Made by a program: the position numbers and the translations under genes | NCBI RefSeq assembly: GCF_014836765.1 | Contig: NZ_JACSQG010000010.1 | Span: 55,549-119,548 of the forward strand | Source of the DNA: Serpens gallinarum | GTDB lineage: Bacteria; Pseudomonadota; Gammaproteobacteria; Pseudomonadales; Pseudomonadaceae | Direction: 5' to 3' | Length of the DNA stretch: 64,000 nt | Notes under the pieces: generated by a model | Database searches by the model: none | Seen by the model: only the letters and a program-made list of their open reading frames with translations | What the model was told of the DNA's origin: nothing | Part shown: positions 1 to 8,429 of the stretch, piece by piece | Layout of the letters: each line of letters begins with the position of its first letter | Position numbering within the stretch: the stretch's first letter is position 1

Positions 1-37
1 TTTCTGGTTGGGCGCACCTGCCTACCAAACACACGCT

Positions 38-188
38 GTAGGGGCGAATTCATTCGCCGTTGCACAAGCTATCCAACGAGGAATGAGCTGCGACCGACGT
101 CAAAGCCAGGCTGACTCCCACCACCGCGCTTGTCTCCGCACCGGCACAGCCTATAGGCACAGCGCCAGGCGAATAAATTCGCCCCTAT
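38..188. repeat. REP pair (BIME-like element), single copy
   Basis: A 151-bp element bounded by inverted copies of one REP. The left arm begins GTAGGGGCGAATT and the right arm ends AATTCGCCCCTAT. Both arms carry the palindromic core GGCGAAT..ATTCGCC. The same arms recur in the arrays at 1138, 20429, 23979 and 27108. It lies just upstream of the gene starting at 254 and contains no convincing gene of its own. Confidence 0.85.
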
Positions 189-253
189 ACACCAACAGTC
201 TCGGTAGCAGGCTATCAACACGCAACCTGTTAGAATCTGCGGTCTCTTCACCG

Positions 254-706
254 ATGACTGACACCATGGCCGAACACGACTTTCGCTACAACCTGCTCAA
301 CCCCGCCCACACCCTGACGGAATGCCGTGCCCTCGCACCGGGCCGCTATCAAGTCACCGGCGATGGCGGTTCGATCCAGTCTGGCGACGTGCTGCTGGTC
401 ACTCTCAAGGGCAGCCGCGACCTGTCCATGCGCCTGAGCGTCGATAAAGTCCGCCACCTGATCAACCCGCCTGGCCAATGGGTCGCCACCGCCAGCGGCC
501 CCGCGTTCCGCGAGCTGGCAATTCACAACTGGCAGGTGAACTGTGACGGCTGCGGCAAGCAGCTCGACTTCGAATTTGCCGTCGATGCCAGCCAAGGCAA
601 AGGCGCGGACAAAACCGCCGCCGAAGCACGCCTCAGTGAACTCGGCTGGCACACACAGCAGCAACAGCACCTGTGCCCCGCTTGCCATGTCAAGGCGAAC
701 CCATGA
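254..706 (+). CDS. Small conserved protein with paired CxxC motifs
   Basis: A 150-residue soluble protein of unknown function. It has no signal peptide or membrane segment. The C-terminal third has two cysteine pairs, CDGC near residue 97 and CPAC near residue 143, arranged like a small zinc-binding knuckle. This is inferred, not a recognised named family. The start at 254 removes an implausible N-terminal extension that would read through the upstream REP element; a second in-frame ATG at 266 is equally possible because neither has a clear ribosome binding site. Its stop overlaps the start of the following lipoprotein gene (ATGA), so the two are probably translationally coupled. Confidence 0.7.
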   Translation: MTDTMAEHDFRYNLLNPAHTLTECRALAPGRYQVTGDGGSIQSGDVLLVTLKGSRDLSMRLSVDKVRHLINPPGQWVATASGPAFRELAIHNWQVNCDGCGKQLDFEFAVDASQGKGADKTAAEARLSELGWHTQQQQHLCPACHVKANP

Positions 707-1119
707 AAAATCTATTCTTCCCCATTGCCCTGGCCCTGCTGATCGGCGGCTGCGCCAGCCCGAGCGCGCCACTGGATACCAGCAAAACCTACCAGGTCGA
801 GTGGATCGGCGAACGTCCATTGATTGACCGCAGCCACTTGACCGTCACCTTTGACAAAGACGGCCGCGCCCACGGCCACGGCGGCTGCAACCGCTGGTTC
901 GCCAGTTACCAGCTCGAAGGTCAGAACCTGAGTTTCAGCCACGCCGGCGCCACCCGCATGGCTTGCGCCCCGGCGCTGATGGAACAAGAAAACCGCTTCT
1001 TCCAGGCCCTCGACGCGGTACAACGCTGGGATCTGGGCGAACACGGCGAACTGCGCCTATGGCCGCAAGAAGGCCAGCCGATCAAGTTGTTTGCTGGTGA
1101 AGCCCGCCGTACAAACTAA
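703..1119 (+). CDS. META-domain (HslJ-like) lipoprotein
   Basis: A 138-residue predicted outer-membrane or periplasmic lipoprotein. The N-terminus has a hydrophobic signal followed by the lipobox LIGGC, giving lipidation at the cysteine near residue 17. The rest resembles the META domain found in HslJ-type proteins, with the typical GGCNRWFASY segment (about residues 61-70) and the TRMAC segment. HslJ is linked to novobiocin resistance in E. coli, but the biochemical role of these proteins is not established. The ATG at 703 overlaps the TGA of the upstream gene by 4 bp. The alternative upstream start at 673 would destroy the signal peptide. Confidence 0.85.
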   Translation: MKNLFFPIALALLIGGCASPSAPLDTSKTYQVEWIGERPLIDRSHLTVTFDKDGRAHGHGGCNRWFASYQLEGQNLSFSHAGATRMACAPALMEQENRFFQALDAVQRWDLGEHGELRLWPQEGQPIKLFAGEARRTN

Positions 1120-1137
1120 CGTGGAAGCTGGTTTTTT

Positions 1138-1710
1138 GTAGGGGCGAATTCATTGCCATTGCACGGGCCATCCGACAGCGCATACGCCGCGACGAATGCC
1201 GGGGGTTCGGCTAAATGCGCACCACCGTGCCTGTCGCCGCACCGGCGTAGCCTGCAGCCACAGCGCCAGGCGAACGAATTCGCCCCTACGGCATTACAGT
1301 CATCCTGCAGGCTTGCATCGCGGTCAAGTCCGCTCACGAATCAGCCATCTGGTCAGCCCCAAGCCCTGGTCCGCCGCGGCCCTGTAGGGGCGAATTCATT
1401 CGCCATTGCACGGCCCATCCGACACCGAATACGCCGCGACGAATGCCGGGGGTTCGGCTAAATGCGCACCGCCGTGTTGGTCGCCGCACCGGCGTAGCCT
1501 GCAGCCACAGCGCCAGGCGAATGAATTCGCCCCTACCGGAATTGCGCTCATCCTACCGGCTTGCATCGCCGACAAGTCCGCTCCTACGTATCAGCAATCC
1601 GGTCAGCACAAGGCCTGGCCCAGCCGCAGCCCTGTAGGGGCGAATTCATTCGCCAGTGCACAATCCATCCGACGCCGAATGGGCTGCGACAAATACCGAG
1701 GCCTCGGCTG
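1138..1710. repeat. Tandem REP-pair array (2 full units plus a partial third)
   Basis: This fills the stretch between the META lipoprotein and wbpM (1120-1744). Full elements lie at 1138-1289 and 1384-1536, and a left-arm-only copy starts at 1634. Elements are about 152 bp with GTAGGGGC/GCCCCTAC ends. Spacers of about 95 bp are themselves repeated and carry a second degenerate REP type (a GACAAGTCCGC-like core), so the repeating unit is about 246-250 bp. Reading frames here translate the repeat in different phases and are not genes. Confidence 0.88.
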
Positions 1711-1744
1711 CATGCCCCTAAAAACCAACCCCAACCATATGCTT

Positions 1745-3781
1745 TCAACCAGCGCTCGTACCCTCGCTGTCCGGCTTGCCCAACGCGTGAACCGCTTCGT
1801 CATCTACCCGGCGCTGGTGCAACCAATCGACAATCTCACCACTGGGCACATAACCATCCACAGTGGCCCGCAGCAAGGTACGTACGCGCTGGAAGTCAGC
1901 TTCGCGTACCGCCATCATCAATTCCTCCAGCACCTGGCACAGCTCACTCCATGGCAGGCTCTCCTCGTTGGCGCGCATGATCATCGGGTGTTCTGTGGGC
2001 GTCACGTTGTCGCCGATCAACAGCTCTTCGTAGAGCTTCTCGCCCGGGCGCAAGCCGCTGAACTGCAGGGCAATGTCTCCCTTGGGATTCTTCTCGTTAC
2101 GCACCGTGAGGCCGGACAGAAGGATCATCTTCTCCGCCAGGTCAACAATGCGCACCGGCTCGCCCATGTCCAACACGAACACATCCCCGCCCTGCCCCAT
2201 GGAACCGGCCTGGATCACCAGTTGCGCCGCCTCGGGGATGGTCATGAAATAGCGGGTGATGTTGGGGTGGGTCACCGTCACCGGGCCGCCACGCTTGATC
2301 TGCTCGCGGAACAGCGGAATCACCGAGCCCGAAGACCCCAGCACATTGCCAAAGCGCACCATGGTGAAACGGGTCTTGTTGACCTGGTGAATACCGCTCG
2401 CGTCCTCGAACAGCTTCGGCGCCGGCTCTTCGCTCAGCGCTTGCAACACCATCTCGGCCAAGCGCTTGGTACTGCCCATCACATTGGTGGGGCGTACCGC
2501 CTTGTCGGTGGAGATCAACACAAAGTTCTTCACTCCCGCCTGAATCGCCGCCTGGGCCGTATGCAGCGTGCCCATCACGTTATTCAGCAACCCCTCGGCG
2601 GTGTTGTGCTCGACCATCGGCACATGCTTGTAGGCGGCTGCGTGATACACGGTGTCCACCTTCCAGCCGCGCAGCACATCGAGCAAACGAGCAGGGTTAC
2701 GGATCGAACCTAAGATCGGCAAGAGCGCAACACTCGATCCCTCGCGCTGAATACGCTGCTCCAGCTCACGGTGAATGCTGTAAAGATTGAACTCACTGTG
2801 CTCAAACAGAATCAGTGTGGTCGGCTTTTGCGTAAGAATCTGTCGGCACAGCTCCGAACCAATGGAACCGCCCGCACCAGTGACCATCACTACCTGCCCC
2901 TGAATGCAGCGCTGGAACAGCTCCTCCTGCGGCTTGACGGCATCACGACCCAGCAAGTCGGCGATATCCACCTCTTGGATATCCTCAACCTTCACATGGC
3001 CGCTGACCAGATCCATGATCCCCGGCACCGAGCGCACATGCAGCGGATAACCCTCCAGCTCCGCCAACACATCCCGGCGCCGCGCACGGCTGGCCGACGG
3101 GATGGCCAGCAGCACTTCACTGGCCCCGGTTTCATCGATCATCTGCTGGATATGCTTGGGCTTGTACACCTTCAAGCCGGCAATCACCCGCCGGGCCAGA
3201 TTGGGGTCATCGTCGATAAAGGCTACCGGGCGATACAGCCGCCCCATGCGCAGCGCATTCAGCAATTGATTACCCGCCGCTCCAGCACCATAAATGGCCA
3301 CCCGTGGCAGTCCTTTATCCGGTGTAACAAAGGGAATGCCCAAGCCAATGCCGTACCAGTCACCCAGAAAGTACTGCCGCATCACCAGGCGCAGCCCACC
3401 AATCATCACCAGGCTCAACCACCAATAGTTGAACACCAGTGAACGCGGCACCAACGCGGGCGAATCACGATACCAATACACAGCAAGGGCCAAGAACAAC
3501 GCCGCCAGGGAAACCGCTTTGGCAATCGCCCACAACGCATCGTTGCCCAGATAGCGCATCACCGCGCGATACATGCCAAAGCGTATGAACAGGGGAATGG
3601 ACAGCAACGGCGCCGCCACGAACAGCCACCAATGCTGGCCCAAGGGATTGATCAGGTTGTCCACACCCAGGCGCACCACAAAAGCCAGCCACAGCGCCAG
3701 CCAGATCAGCAGCACATCCGTGACCACCTGTAAAATGCGCTTGTGCTGGCGCCGCAGGCCCAACAACTTGGTTCGAAGCAT
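1745..3781 (-). CDS. wbpM: UDP-GlcNAc 4,6-dehydratase (C6 dehydratase/C5 epimerase family)
   Basis: WbpM-type membrane nucleotide-sugar dehydratase, 678 residues. It makes UDP-4-keto-6-deoxy-HexNAc, the precursor of QuiNAc and FucNAc in O-antigen. Four N-terminal membrane segments (about residues 20-135) are followed by a first Rossmann-like domain (GAGAAG near 165) and the catalytic SDR domain (TGAGGSIG near 301). The SDR active site reads MGSTK near 435, with Met in the place of the usual Tyr, as known for WbpM. The start at 3781 has the ribosome site AAGGAC and yields the usual family length; an in-frame start 27 codons upstream lacks such support. It is the last gene of the O-antigen cluster, as in other pseudomonads, 311 bp after its neighbour. 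Confidence 0.95.
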   Translation of the reverse strand: MLRTKLLGLRRQHKRILQVVTDVLLIWLALWLAFVVRLGVDNLINPLGQHWWLFVAAPLLSIPLFIRFGMYRAVMRYLGNDALWAIAKAVSLAALFLALAVYWYRDSPALVPRSLVFNYWWLSLVMIGGLRLVMRQYFLGDWYGIGLGIPFVTPDKGLPRVAIYGAGAAGNQLLNALRMGRLYRPVAFIDDDPNLARRVIAGLKVYKPKHIQQMIDETGASEVLLAIPSASRARRRDVLAELEGYPLHVRSVPGIMDLVSGHVKVEDIQEVDIADLLGRDAVKPQEELFQRCIQGQVVMVTGAGGSIGSELCRQILTQKPTTLILFEHSEFNLYSIHRELEQRIQREGSSVALLPILGSIRNPARLLDVLRGWKVDTVYHAAAYKHVPMVEHNTAEGLLNNVMGTLHTAQAAIQAGVKNFVLISTDKAVRPTNVMGSTKRLAEMVLQALSEEPAPKLFEDASGIHQVNKTRFTMVRFGNVLGSSGSVIPLFREQIKRGGPVTVTHPNITRYFMTIPEAAQLVIQAGSMGQGGDVFVLDMGEPVRIVDLAEKMILLSGLTVRNEKNPKGDIALQFSGLRPGEKLYEELLIGDNVTPTEHPMIMRANEESLPWSELCQVLEELMMAVREADFQRVRTLLRATVDGYVPSGEIVDWLHQRRVDDEAVHALGKPDSEGTSAG

Positions 3782-4092
3782 AACGCCGTCCTTTTCACCC
3801 ACCACATAAATACAAAAGCCAACCCGAAGGTTGGCTATGGGCCTGACCGCCCATTTATCCAAGCGCGAATTCTACGCCGGTCTAGCGCCTAATGCTCCCG
3901 CTTGGGTTAAAAGCACAGGTCTCACATGGGCTCTGACACAAAACCAAAACCGCAAGTTCGTCTTGGCCTGCGCGAGCTTACCTTCTCGGAGGGTCCCGCT
4001 TGCGTAGGAGCGGACTTGTCCGCGATGCAGGGTTTGAACGGGGCAGTACGCCCCAACGGCTTGGCTGGCACTCGTAGCCTGCGCACTCCCAC
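3782..4092. other. Intergenic region between the sugar transferase gene and wbpM, with one REP
   Basis: A 311-bp stretch without a gene. It contains one REP of a second family at 4004-4025 (GTAGGAGC head, GCGGACTTGTCCGC palindrome). No clear promoter for wbpM was identified, although a separate wbpM promoter here is plausible given the gap. Confidence 0.7.
4004..4025 (+). repeat. REP element, GTAGGAGC family
   Basis: GTAGGAGC head followed by the palindrome GCGGACTTGTCCGC. The same core, decayed, appears in the spacers of the arrays at 1138 and 20429 (GCGGACGAGTCCGC). This REP family is distinct from the GTAGGGGC and GTAGGGTGG families also present in the window. Confidence 0.8.
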
Positions 4093-4647
4093 TTACTCCA
4101 TCCGAACGCGGTCGCCCGTGCCCTTCCCTGCCACCGTCATCAATATGTATTTGAAATAGCTCCCCAACGTCAGACTGTTCAGCATCTGCTGATCCGTTTC
4201 AGCTAAGAGAGCCGGGGTCGACATATCGATTTCATTCACCTGCGCCAAGCCGGTAATGCCGGGGCGCGCCGCATAAATGCCACGCTTAGCCCGCTCCGCC
4301 GTCAGCTCATGCTGATTGAACAGCCCAGGACGCGGACCCACCAGGCTCATTTCCCCCTTGAGCACATTCCACAACTGAGGCAACTCATCCAGCTTGGTTT
4401 TGCGCAGAAAACTACCTAGCTTGGTAATGGAAGAAGCTGAAGCCAAGTGGCTAGCCACCGATGCGGTGTCCACTTTCATGGTACGAAACTTGACCAAGAT
4501 GAAAGGCTTCTGGTGTCGCCCTACACGCTCTTGTCGGAACAATGGAGAGCCGGTATCGAACAAGCCAATCAGATAAATCACTAACAAAACTGGGAAGCCA
4601 CACACCAATCCCAGCAAAGAGAAAATAAAGTCAAAAAAACGGATCAC
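4093..4647 (-). CDS. Short-form phosphoglycosyltransferase (initiating sugar transferase)
   Basis: 184-residue monotopic phosphoglycosyltransferase of the PglC/WcaJ catalytic-domain type. It transfers a sugar phosphate to undecaprenyl phosphate, starting O-unit assembly at the inner membrane. There is one N-terminal membrane segment (about residues 5-30). The motif KFRTM lies near 53, the catalytic Asp-Glu dyad at D87-E88 (KLDELPQLW), and the GPRP motif near 104. The GTG start at 4647 is preferred: AAGGA lies six bases upstream, whereas the longer ATG start at 4674 would overlap the upstream gene by 25 bp. P. aeruginosa clusters ending in wbpM usually use polytopic WbpL, which is absent from this window. 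Its substrate is probably UDP-QuiNAc or UDP-FucNAc made by WbpM and the adjacent reductase/epimerase; this is inferred. Confidence 0.9.
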   Translation of the reverse strand: MIRFFDFIFSLLGLVCGFPVLLVIYLIGLFDTGSPLFRQERVGRHQKPFILVKFRTMKVDTASVASHLASASSITKLGSFLRKTKLDELPQLWNVLKGEMSLVGPRPGLFNQHELTAERAKRGIYAARPGITGLAQVNEIDMSTPALLAETDQQMLNSLTLGSYFKYILMTVAGKGTGDRVRME

Positions 4648-4649
4648 GG

Positions 4650-5594
4650 TTAGTCCTTGCCTGCAAAAAAACAACGTTTGAGGCCTTCCTCCACCGATAC
4701 GGGAGGAGTCCAGCCAAGTAATTCTCGCGTTTTAGAAATATCCACCTGCAGGGAACCCAGCAATCGTTGCGCCATGGCCTTTTTGCCTAGCAAGGTGGCC
4801 CCAAACTGCAGTAGACCGGTCGATACAGGGATTAGCCGCGCAGGGCGCCCCATAGCCTTGGCGACACTACGAAGCAACTGAGTGGTAGAAAGATCTTCAC
4901 CATCACCCGCGAGAAAGACCTGATTCGCTGCGGCTGGATGATCAATGCAGCGGATGATCAAATCCACCAAATTGTCGATGCCGACCAACGAGCGTTTGTT
5001 ATGGATGGAGCCGAGGGGAAGAGGAATTCCTTTTTCGACCAGATTGATCATGCTGGCGAAGTTGCCCTTTACACCTGGTCCGTACACCAGTACGGGCCGG
5101 ATGATTGTAACCTCCATCCCTGTCTCAGCGGCCAAGGCCAGCAAACCCTGCTCGGCCTCAAGCTTGGAAATGCCATAGGGATCAATCGGAGCCGGAGTAT
5201 CATCAGCGGCATAAGGCTTACCACACTCAGTTTCTTCACCGTTGACCTTGATGGAACTGATAAAGATAAAGCGCTTCACGCCTGCCTCGGCCGCCTGGCG
5301 AGCGAGATTCAAGGTGCCATCGACATTAACCTTGCGGAACACGGCAAGAGGATCAGTTGACTCATCATTCATTACGTGCGCACGAGCAGCGCAGTGGATC
5401 ACTACCTCCTTACCAGCCAACGCTTCACCCCAACACTGGCTAACGATATCGTCAACGACAAAAGTCTTAATATCTTCATGTAGTGAAACGTTTGCTTGCC
5501 GAATCGCAGCGAACAATACGTGCCCTGCAGCGATAACTTTCTTAGCAAGTTCTTGACCGACGAAGCCAGTGGCACCTGTCAAAAAGACTTTCAT
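4650..5594 (-). CDS. NAD-dependent epimerase/dehydratase, WbpV/WbpK-like
   Basis: 314-residue extended SDR protein. The nucleotide-binding motif GATGFVG is at residues 7-13, a serine pair is at 113-114, and the catalytic YxxxK is Y140-K144 (YGISK). Relatives WbpV and WbpK reduce the UDP-4-keto-6-deoxy-HexNAc made by WbpM to UDP-QuiNAc or UDP-FucNAc; sequence reading cannot tell which. The position next to the initiating transferase fits supply of the first sugar. The gene overlaps the preceding GT4 gene by 4 bp (ATGA) and ends two bases before the GTG of the transferase gene, so the three are tightly coupled. Confidence 0.85.
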   Translation of the reverse strand: MKVFLTGATGFVGQELAKKVIAAGHVLFAAIRQANVSLHEDIKTFVVDDIVSQCWGEALAGKEVVIHCAARAHVMNDESTDPLAVFRKVNVDGTLNLARQAAEAGVKRFIFISSIKVNGEETECGKPYAADDTPAPIDPYGISKLEAEQGLLALAAETGMEVTIIRPVLVYGPGVKGNFASMINLVEKGIPLPLGSIHNKRSLVGIDNLVDLIIRCIDHPAAANQVFLAGDGEDLSTTQLLRSVAKAMGRPARLIPVSTGLLQFGATLLGKKAMAQRLLGSLQVDISKTRELLGWTPPVSVEEGLKRCFFAGKD

Positions 5595-6775
5595 CTTGCC
5601 TCACTTTTAGCAAGCTCAATAATATCACTCGCTAGTTCCTGCATAATTTTAACCCGTGAAAAACGCTCTATAAATTCATGCCTTGGCTTGGTCACCAAGC
5701 TTAAGGACGAAAATGCAGCAACCGCCTCCTCTACATTGCATGGACTAAAGACGGTAGCATTAGGAACAAATTGCCTTATGAAATCAGCTGAATAGCCTGC
5801 AACTCCAGCCCAGATAGGTTTACCAAGCGCTGCATATTCAAAAATCTTTGAGGGTAAAACTTTCCTGAAGGCATCGTAATCATTTAGATGTAGGAAAAGG
5901 ACGTCTGCTGCTTGATAAGCAGTTATCAGCTCCTCCCTACGAACTGGTATATCAATTACAACATTCTGACAAAAAGCTGAGTCTACAGCATCCTTCAATT
6001 GTTGTTTCCGGCCACCGTCTCCAATCAGCCGAAACTTTATTCGGCCATCCAGGCTACGGGCAACACCAGGTATAATTTCATGTAGACCCTGCCCCTCGCC
6101 CATATTTCCGGCATAAAGAACAGTCAAAACATCTGATTGACTGAATGTTTCTTCTAAGGGCTGCGCCTGGATAAACTCGCTATCAATTCCGTTTGTAAAA
6201 ACCTCGAACGCTTTGCCAGGGTAACGCTCTTGAAAGTAGGGTAAAAAACCTGCAGACACCAGATTAACTTTAGTCGCAGCTTGGATTGTTAATCGTTCGA
6301 TTAAAGAAAACAACGGTTTAGCCAGCCTGGCAAACCTACTCGGGAGAACATCTTTTATCGTATCGACAAATATATCGCGTATATCTAGATACAGTGGTGA
6401 GCGGACCCGTTTTGAAACCAACGCCCCTAGAGCTGCAGTCATCAACCGGGATGACGTGGCATAAACAACAGAATAGTTATTATTCTTAGTTATTTTTAAG
6501 ACACCCTTTAGATAACCTAAAAACGCACGAGACTGATCAAGCATACCGCTTTTATGTTCAGAAAGCGGTATACGGTGCACCGTTAATCGCGGATGCTGTT
6601 CGAGCAATGGTGCTTTCAGTGAAAAACTATTATAACGATTAGGCAGGGTAGTTATAACTTCCACATGTGCGTTACGTGGAAGACTATCCAGTAGAGACTT
6701 GACCAAAGCCGTAGTTCGAAATGAGCCTGCGGATAAATCTGGCTGGTAATAAAAACTAAGCAGCAGGATCTTCAA
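5591..6775 (-). CDS. GT4-family glycosyltransferase (WbuB-like)
   Basis: 394-residue GT-B fold glycosyltransferase, predicted cytoplasmic and membrane-associated. The N-terminal segment FYYQPDLSAGSFRTTALV is typical of WbuB-like amino-sugar transferases. The nucleotide-sugar-binding C-domain shows the segment KIFEYAALGKPIWAG. The start is taken as TTG 6775, which has GGAG six bases upstream and overlaps the TGA of the previous gene as TTGA; a second TTG at 6787 is possible. It probably adds the second or third sugar of the O-unit. Base composition is AT-rich relative to the flanks, in line with transferred O-antigen genes. Confidence 0.88.
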   Translation of the reverse strand: MKILLLSFYYQPDLSAGSFRTTALVKSLLDSLPRNAHVEVITTLPNRYNSFSLKAPLLEQHPRLTVHRIPLSEHKSGMLDQSRAFLGYLKGVLKITKNNNYSVVYATSSRLMTAALGALVSKRVRSPLYLDIRDIFVDTIKDVLPSRFARLAKPLFSLIERLTIQAATKVNLVSAGFLPYFQERYPGKAFEVFTNGIDSEFIQAQPLEETFSQSDVLTVLYAGNMGEGQGLHEIIPGVARSLDGRIKFRLIGDGGRKQQLKDAVDSAFCQNVVIDIPVRREELITAYQAADVLFLHLNDYDAFRKVLPSKIFEYAALGKPIWAGVAGYSADFIRQFVPNATVFSPCNVEEAVAAFSSLSLVTKPRHEFIERFSRVKIMQELASDIIELAKSEAR

Positions 6776-8421
6776 AATTCGCTCCAACCAATACGAGTAA
6801 TCAACGACCCATTGCTAAAAAAAGCTTCAATGCACTGGTTTGGCACCGAGCAACCGAACTCAGGATGCCACGTCGATGGTGTCAACCGCACTTCATCAGC
6901 ACCTAAAATTTCAATGGAAACACTATGGCCGCCCACAAGGTCAGCTATAAGTCCTGTGCTAACTAAAGATACCTTTACGTCTGGGTGCACGTATAGACGC
7001 GACACTGCCACCACCTCATCACCGGTCACGTGATCAACCACCTCCAAAGATAAAGGCGTAAAATCCCATGTGCGTCTGTGTAAATGTTTACCTGTAAGTC
7101 TTTTGTAACCATTGTGACTGGCACTAATAAAAACATGCCCTGACTTCTCTTCGAACGACTCGATCGTGGGCCGTGCTCTTCGTGCTACTCGAAAGCCAGC
7201 CCAGACTTCTGAGGAGTCCATTTCAGCGATTTCAACAGTATTATGCGCGGAAGTGCTGCGCTGACGTTGCCGCTCGCTATCTTCACCGTATTGCGAAGTG
7301 CCTGAGTTAACTAAAAAGCGCTGCCCATACAAACTCAATTCAAAACTCAATGTATCTGCATGCGCATGACCGGGCTGATACTTGGGGCCCACCTCAGCAA
7401 GGTCAATTATTGCTTTAGAATGCTTATCTGGAACGACCACAGCATAACCACTGTGCGCGTTCAATTGAGTCATAGGAAAATCGTCTAAATCACTAAAGAT
7501 TCCAAGTGACCCAGCATATGCTGCCAGTTGCTCATATGTAGGTGCACCTCCAAAAGCAGCATCATTAAAAAAAGGAATACCACCATCTGGATGCTGCATA
7601 CTTCGCAGCCAATTCAATCCACGGGATACCACTTTCCGCCATTGGTTCAAACGCGATTCTAGTGAAGGTAATTCAGAGCACTGAGCGAGATTTATAAGAT
7701 CACACATATCCCAAATTAATGTCGCGTGATACATCGGGGAAAGTTCGAAATGTGCGCCATCTGTTAGAAACTGCTCTGGAATCTCCTTATCTAAGATTCG
7801 CAGTCCTTTCGTCAACCAGGCATCGCTCTCTGGCCCCTCAAGAAAAGCCCCAGCGAAAACCAAGGCCTTACCGTTAGCAAAAAGATGATTACCAAGAATG
7901 TGATACTCAATTTGCTGCATTAAGACATCTGTTTGTTTTGCCAAACTACTTTTAACGTCAAAAAAACAAGCGTTACCACGGGCGAACCACTTGATTAAAT
8001 TAACAATGCGCAATGATATCGGATAAGGCTCCCACCCATTGCCAGACAAAGGTGGGTTAGCCTCTATCCAATTCGTGATTAGCATATCTGCTAGGCCAGG
8101 AAAGCCTTCAATATCCTCCGCATCTAAATCGTTAAGATAGTGCAGATTATAAAGCCATAGCTTGCTGTGCCGATCAGATTGCCAGTCTTTTTGGCAGCGC
8201 ACCGTACCCGTAACGCCCAAAAAATTGAACGCTACAGCGTCAGAGGTGGATCGTTTACACCATCTTGGTGCAGACCATGTATTTGGCCAAGCTCGTAGAC
8301 TTACATCTGGTACTGATCTCAACTGAACTTTTCTTAAACGATAATATAAACGGAAATAAATCTGTTTAACCTTAAGGTTACGCACCGTATGGAATAGCAA
8401 GCTTATTTTGCGAAAACCCAT
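6772..8421 (-). CDS. Heparinase II/III family protein
   Basis: 549-residue protein of the heparinase II/III or alginate-lyase-like superfamily. The N-terminal alpha/alpha toroid region has the motifs NLHYLNDL near 92 and HILGNHLFANGKALV near 174. The C-terminal beta region has the conserved GHAHAD at about 351-356, followed by an SGTSQYG segment. Family members are polysaccharide lyases that act on uronic-acid-containing chains. No signal peptide is visible, so it may act in the cytoplasm on an intermediate; that would be unusual. The ATG at 8421 lies 8 bp after the upstream stop; a TTG at 8433 would overlap it. The true substrate is unknown; a ManNAcA-containing polymer is a candidate because wecBC are in the same cluster. 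Confidence 0.85.
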   Translation of the reverse strand: MGFRKISLLFHTVRNLKVKQIYFRLYYRLRKVQLRSVPDVSLRAWPNTWSAPRWCKRSTSDAVAFNFLGVTGTVRCQKDWQSDRHSKLWLYNLHYLNDLDAEDIEGFPGLADMLITNWIEANPPLSGNGWEPYPISLRIVNLIKWFARGNACFFDVKSSLAKQTDVLMQQIEYHILGNHLFANGKALVFAGAFLEGPESDAWLTKGLRILDKEIPEQFLTDGAHFELSPMYHATLIWDMCDLINLAQCSELPSLESRLNQWRKVVSRGLNWLRSMQHPDGGIPFFNDAAFGGAPTYEQLAAYAGSLGIFSDLDDFPMTQLNAHSGYAVVVPDKHSKAIIDLAEVGPKYQPGHAHADTLSFELSLYGQRFLVNSGTSQYGEDSERQRQRSTSAHNTVEIAEMDSSEVWAGFRVARRARPTIESFEEKSGHVFISASHNGYKRLTGKHLHRRTWDFTPLSLEVVDHVTGDEVVAVSRLYVHPDVKVSLVSTGLIADLVGGHSVSIEILGADEVRLTPSTWHPEFGCSVPNQCIEAFFSNGSLITRIGWSEF

Positions 8422-8429
8422 ATTACAGA

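Noticed and set aside
1406..2713. 435-codon open frame opposite wbpM
   Set aside because: It begins inside REP repeats and runs antisense to the clear wbpM gene; no family resemblance.
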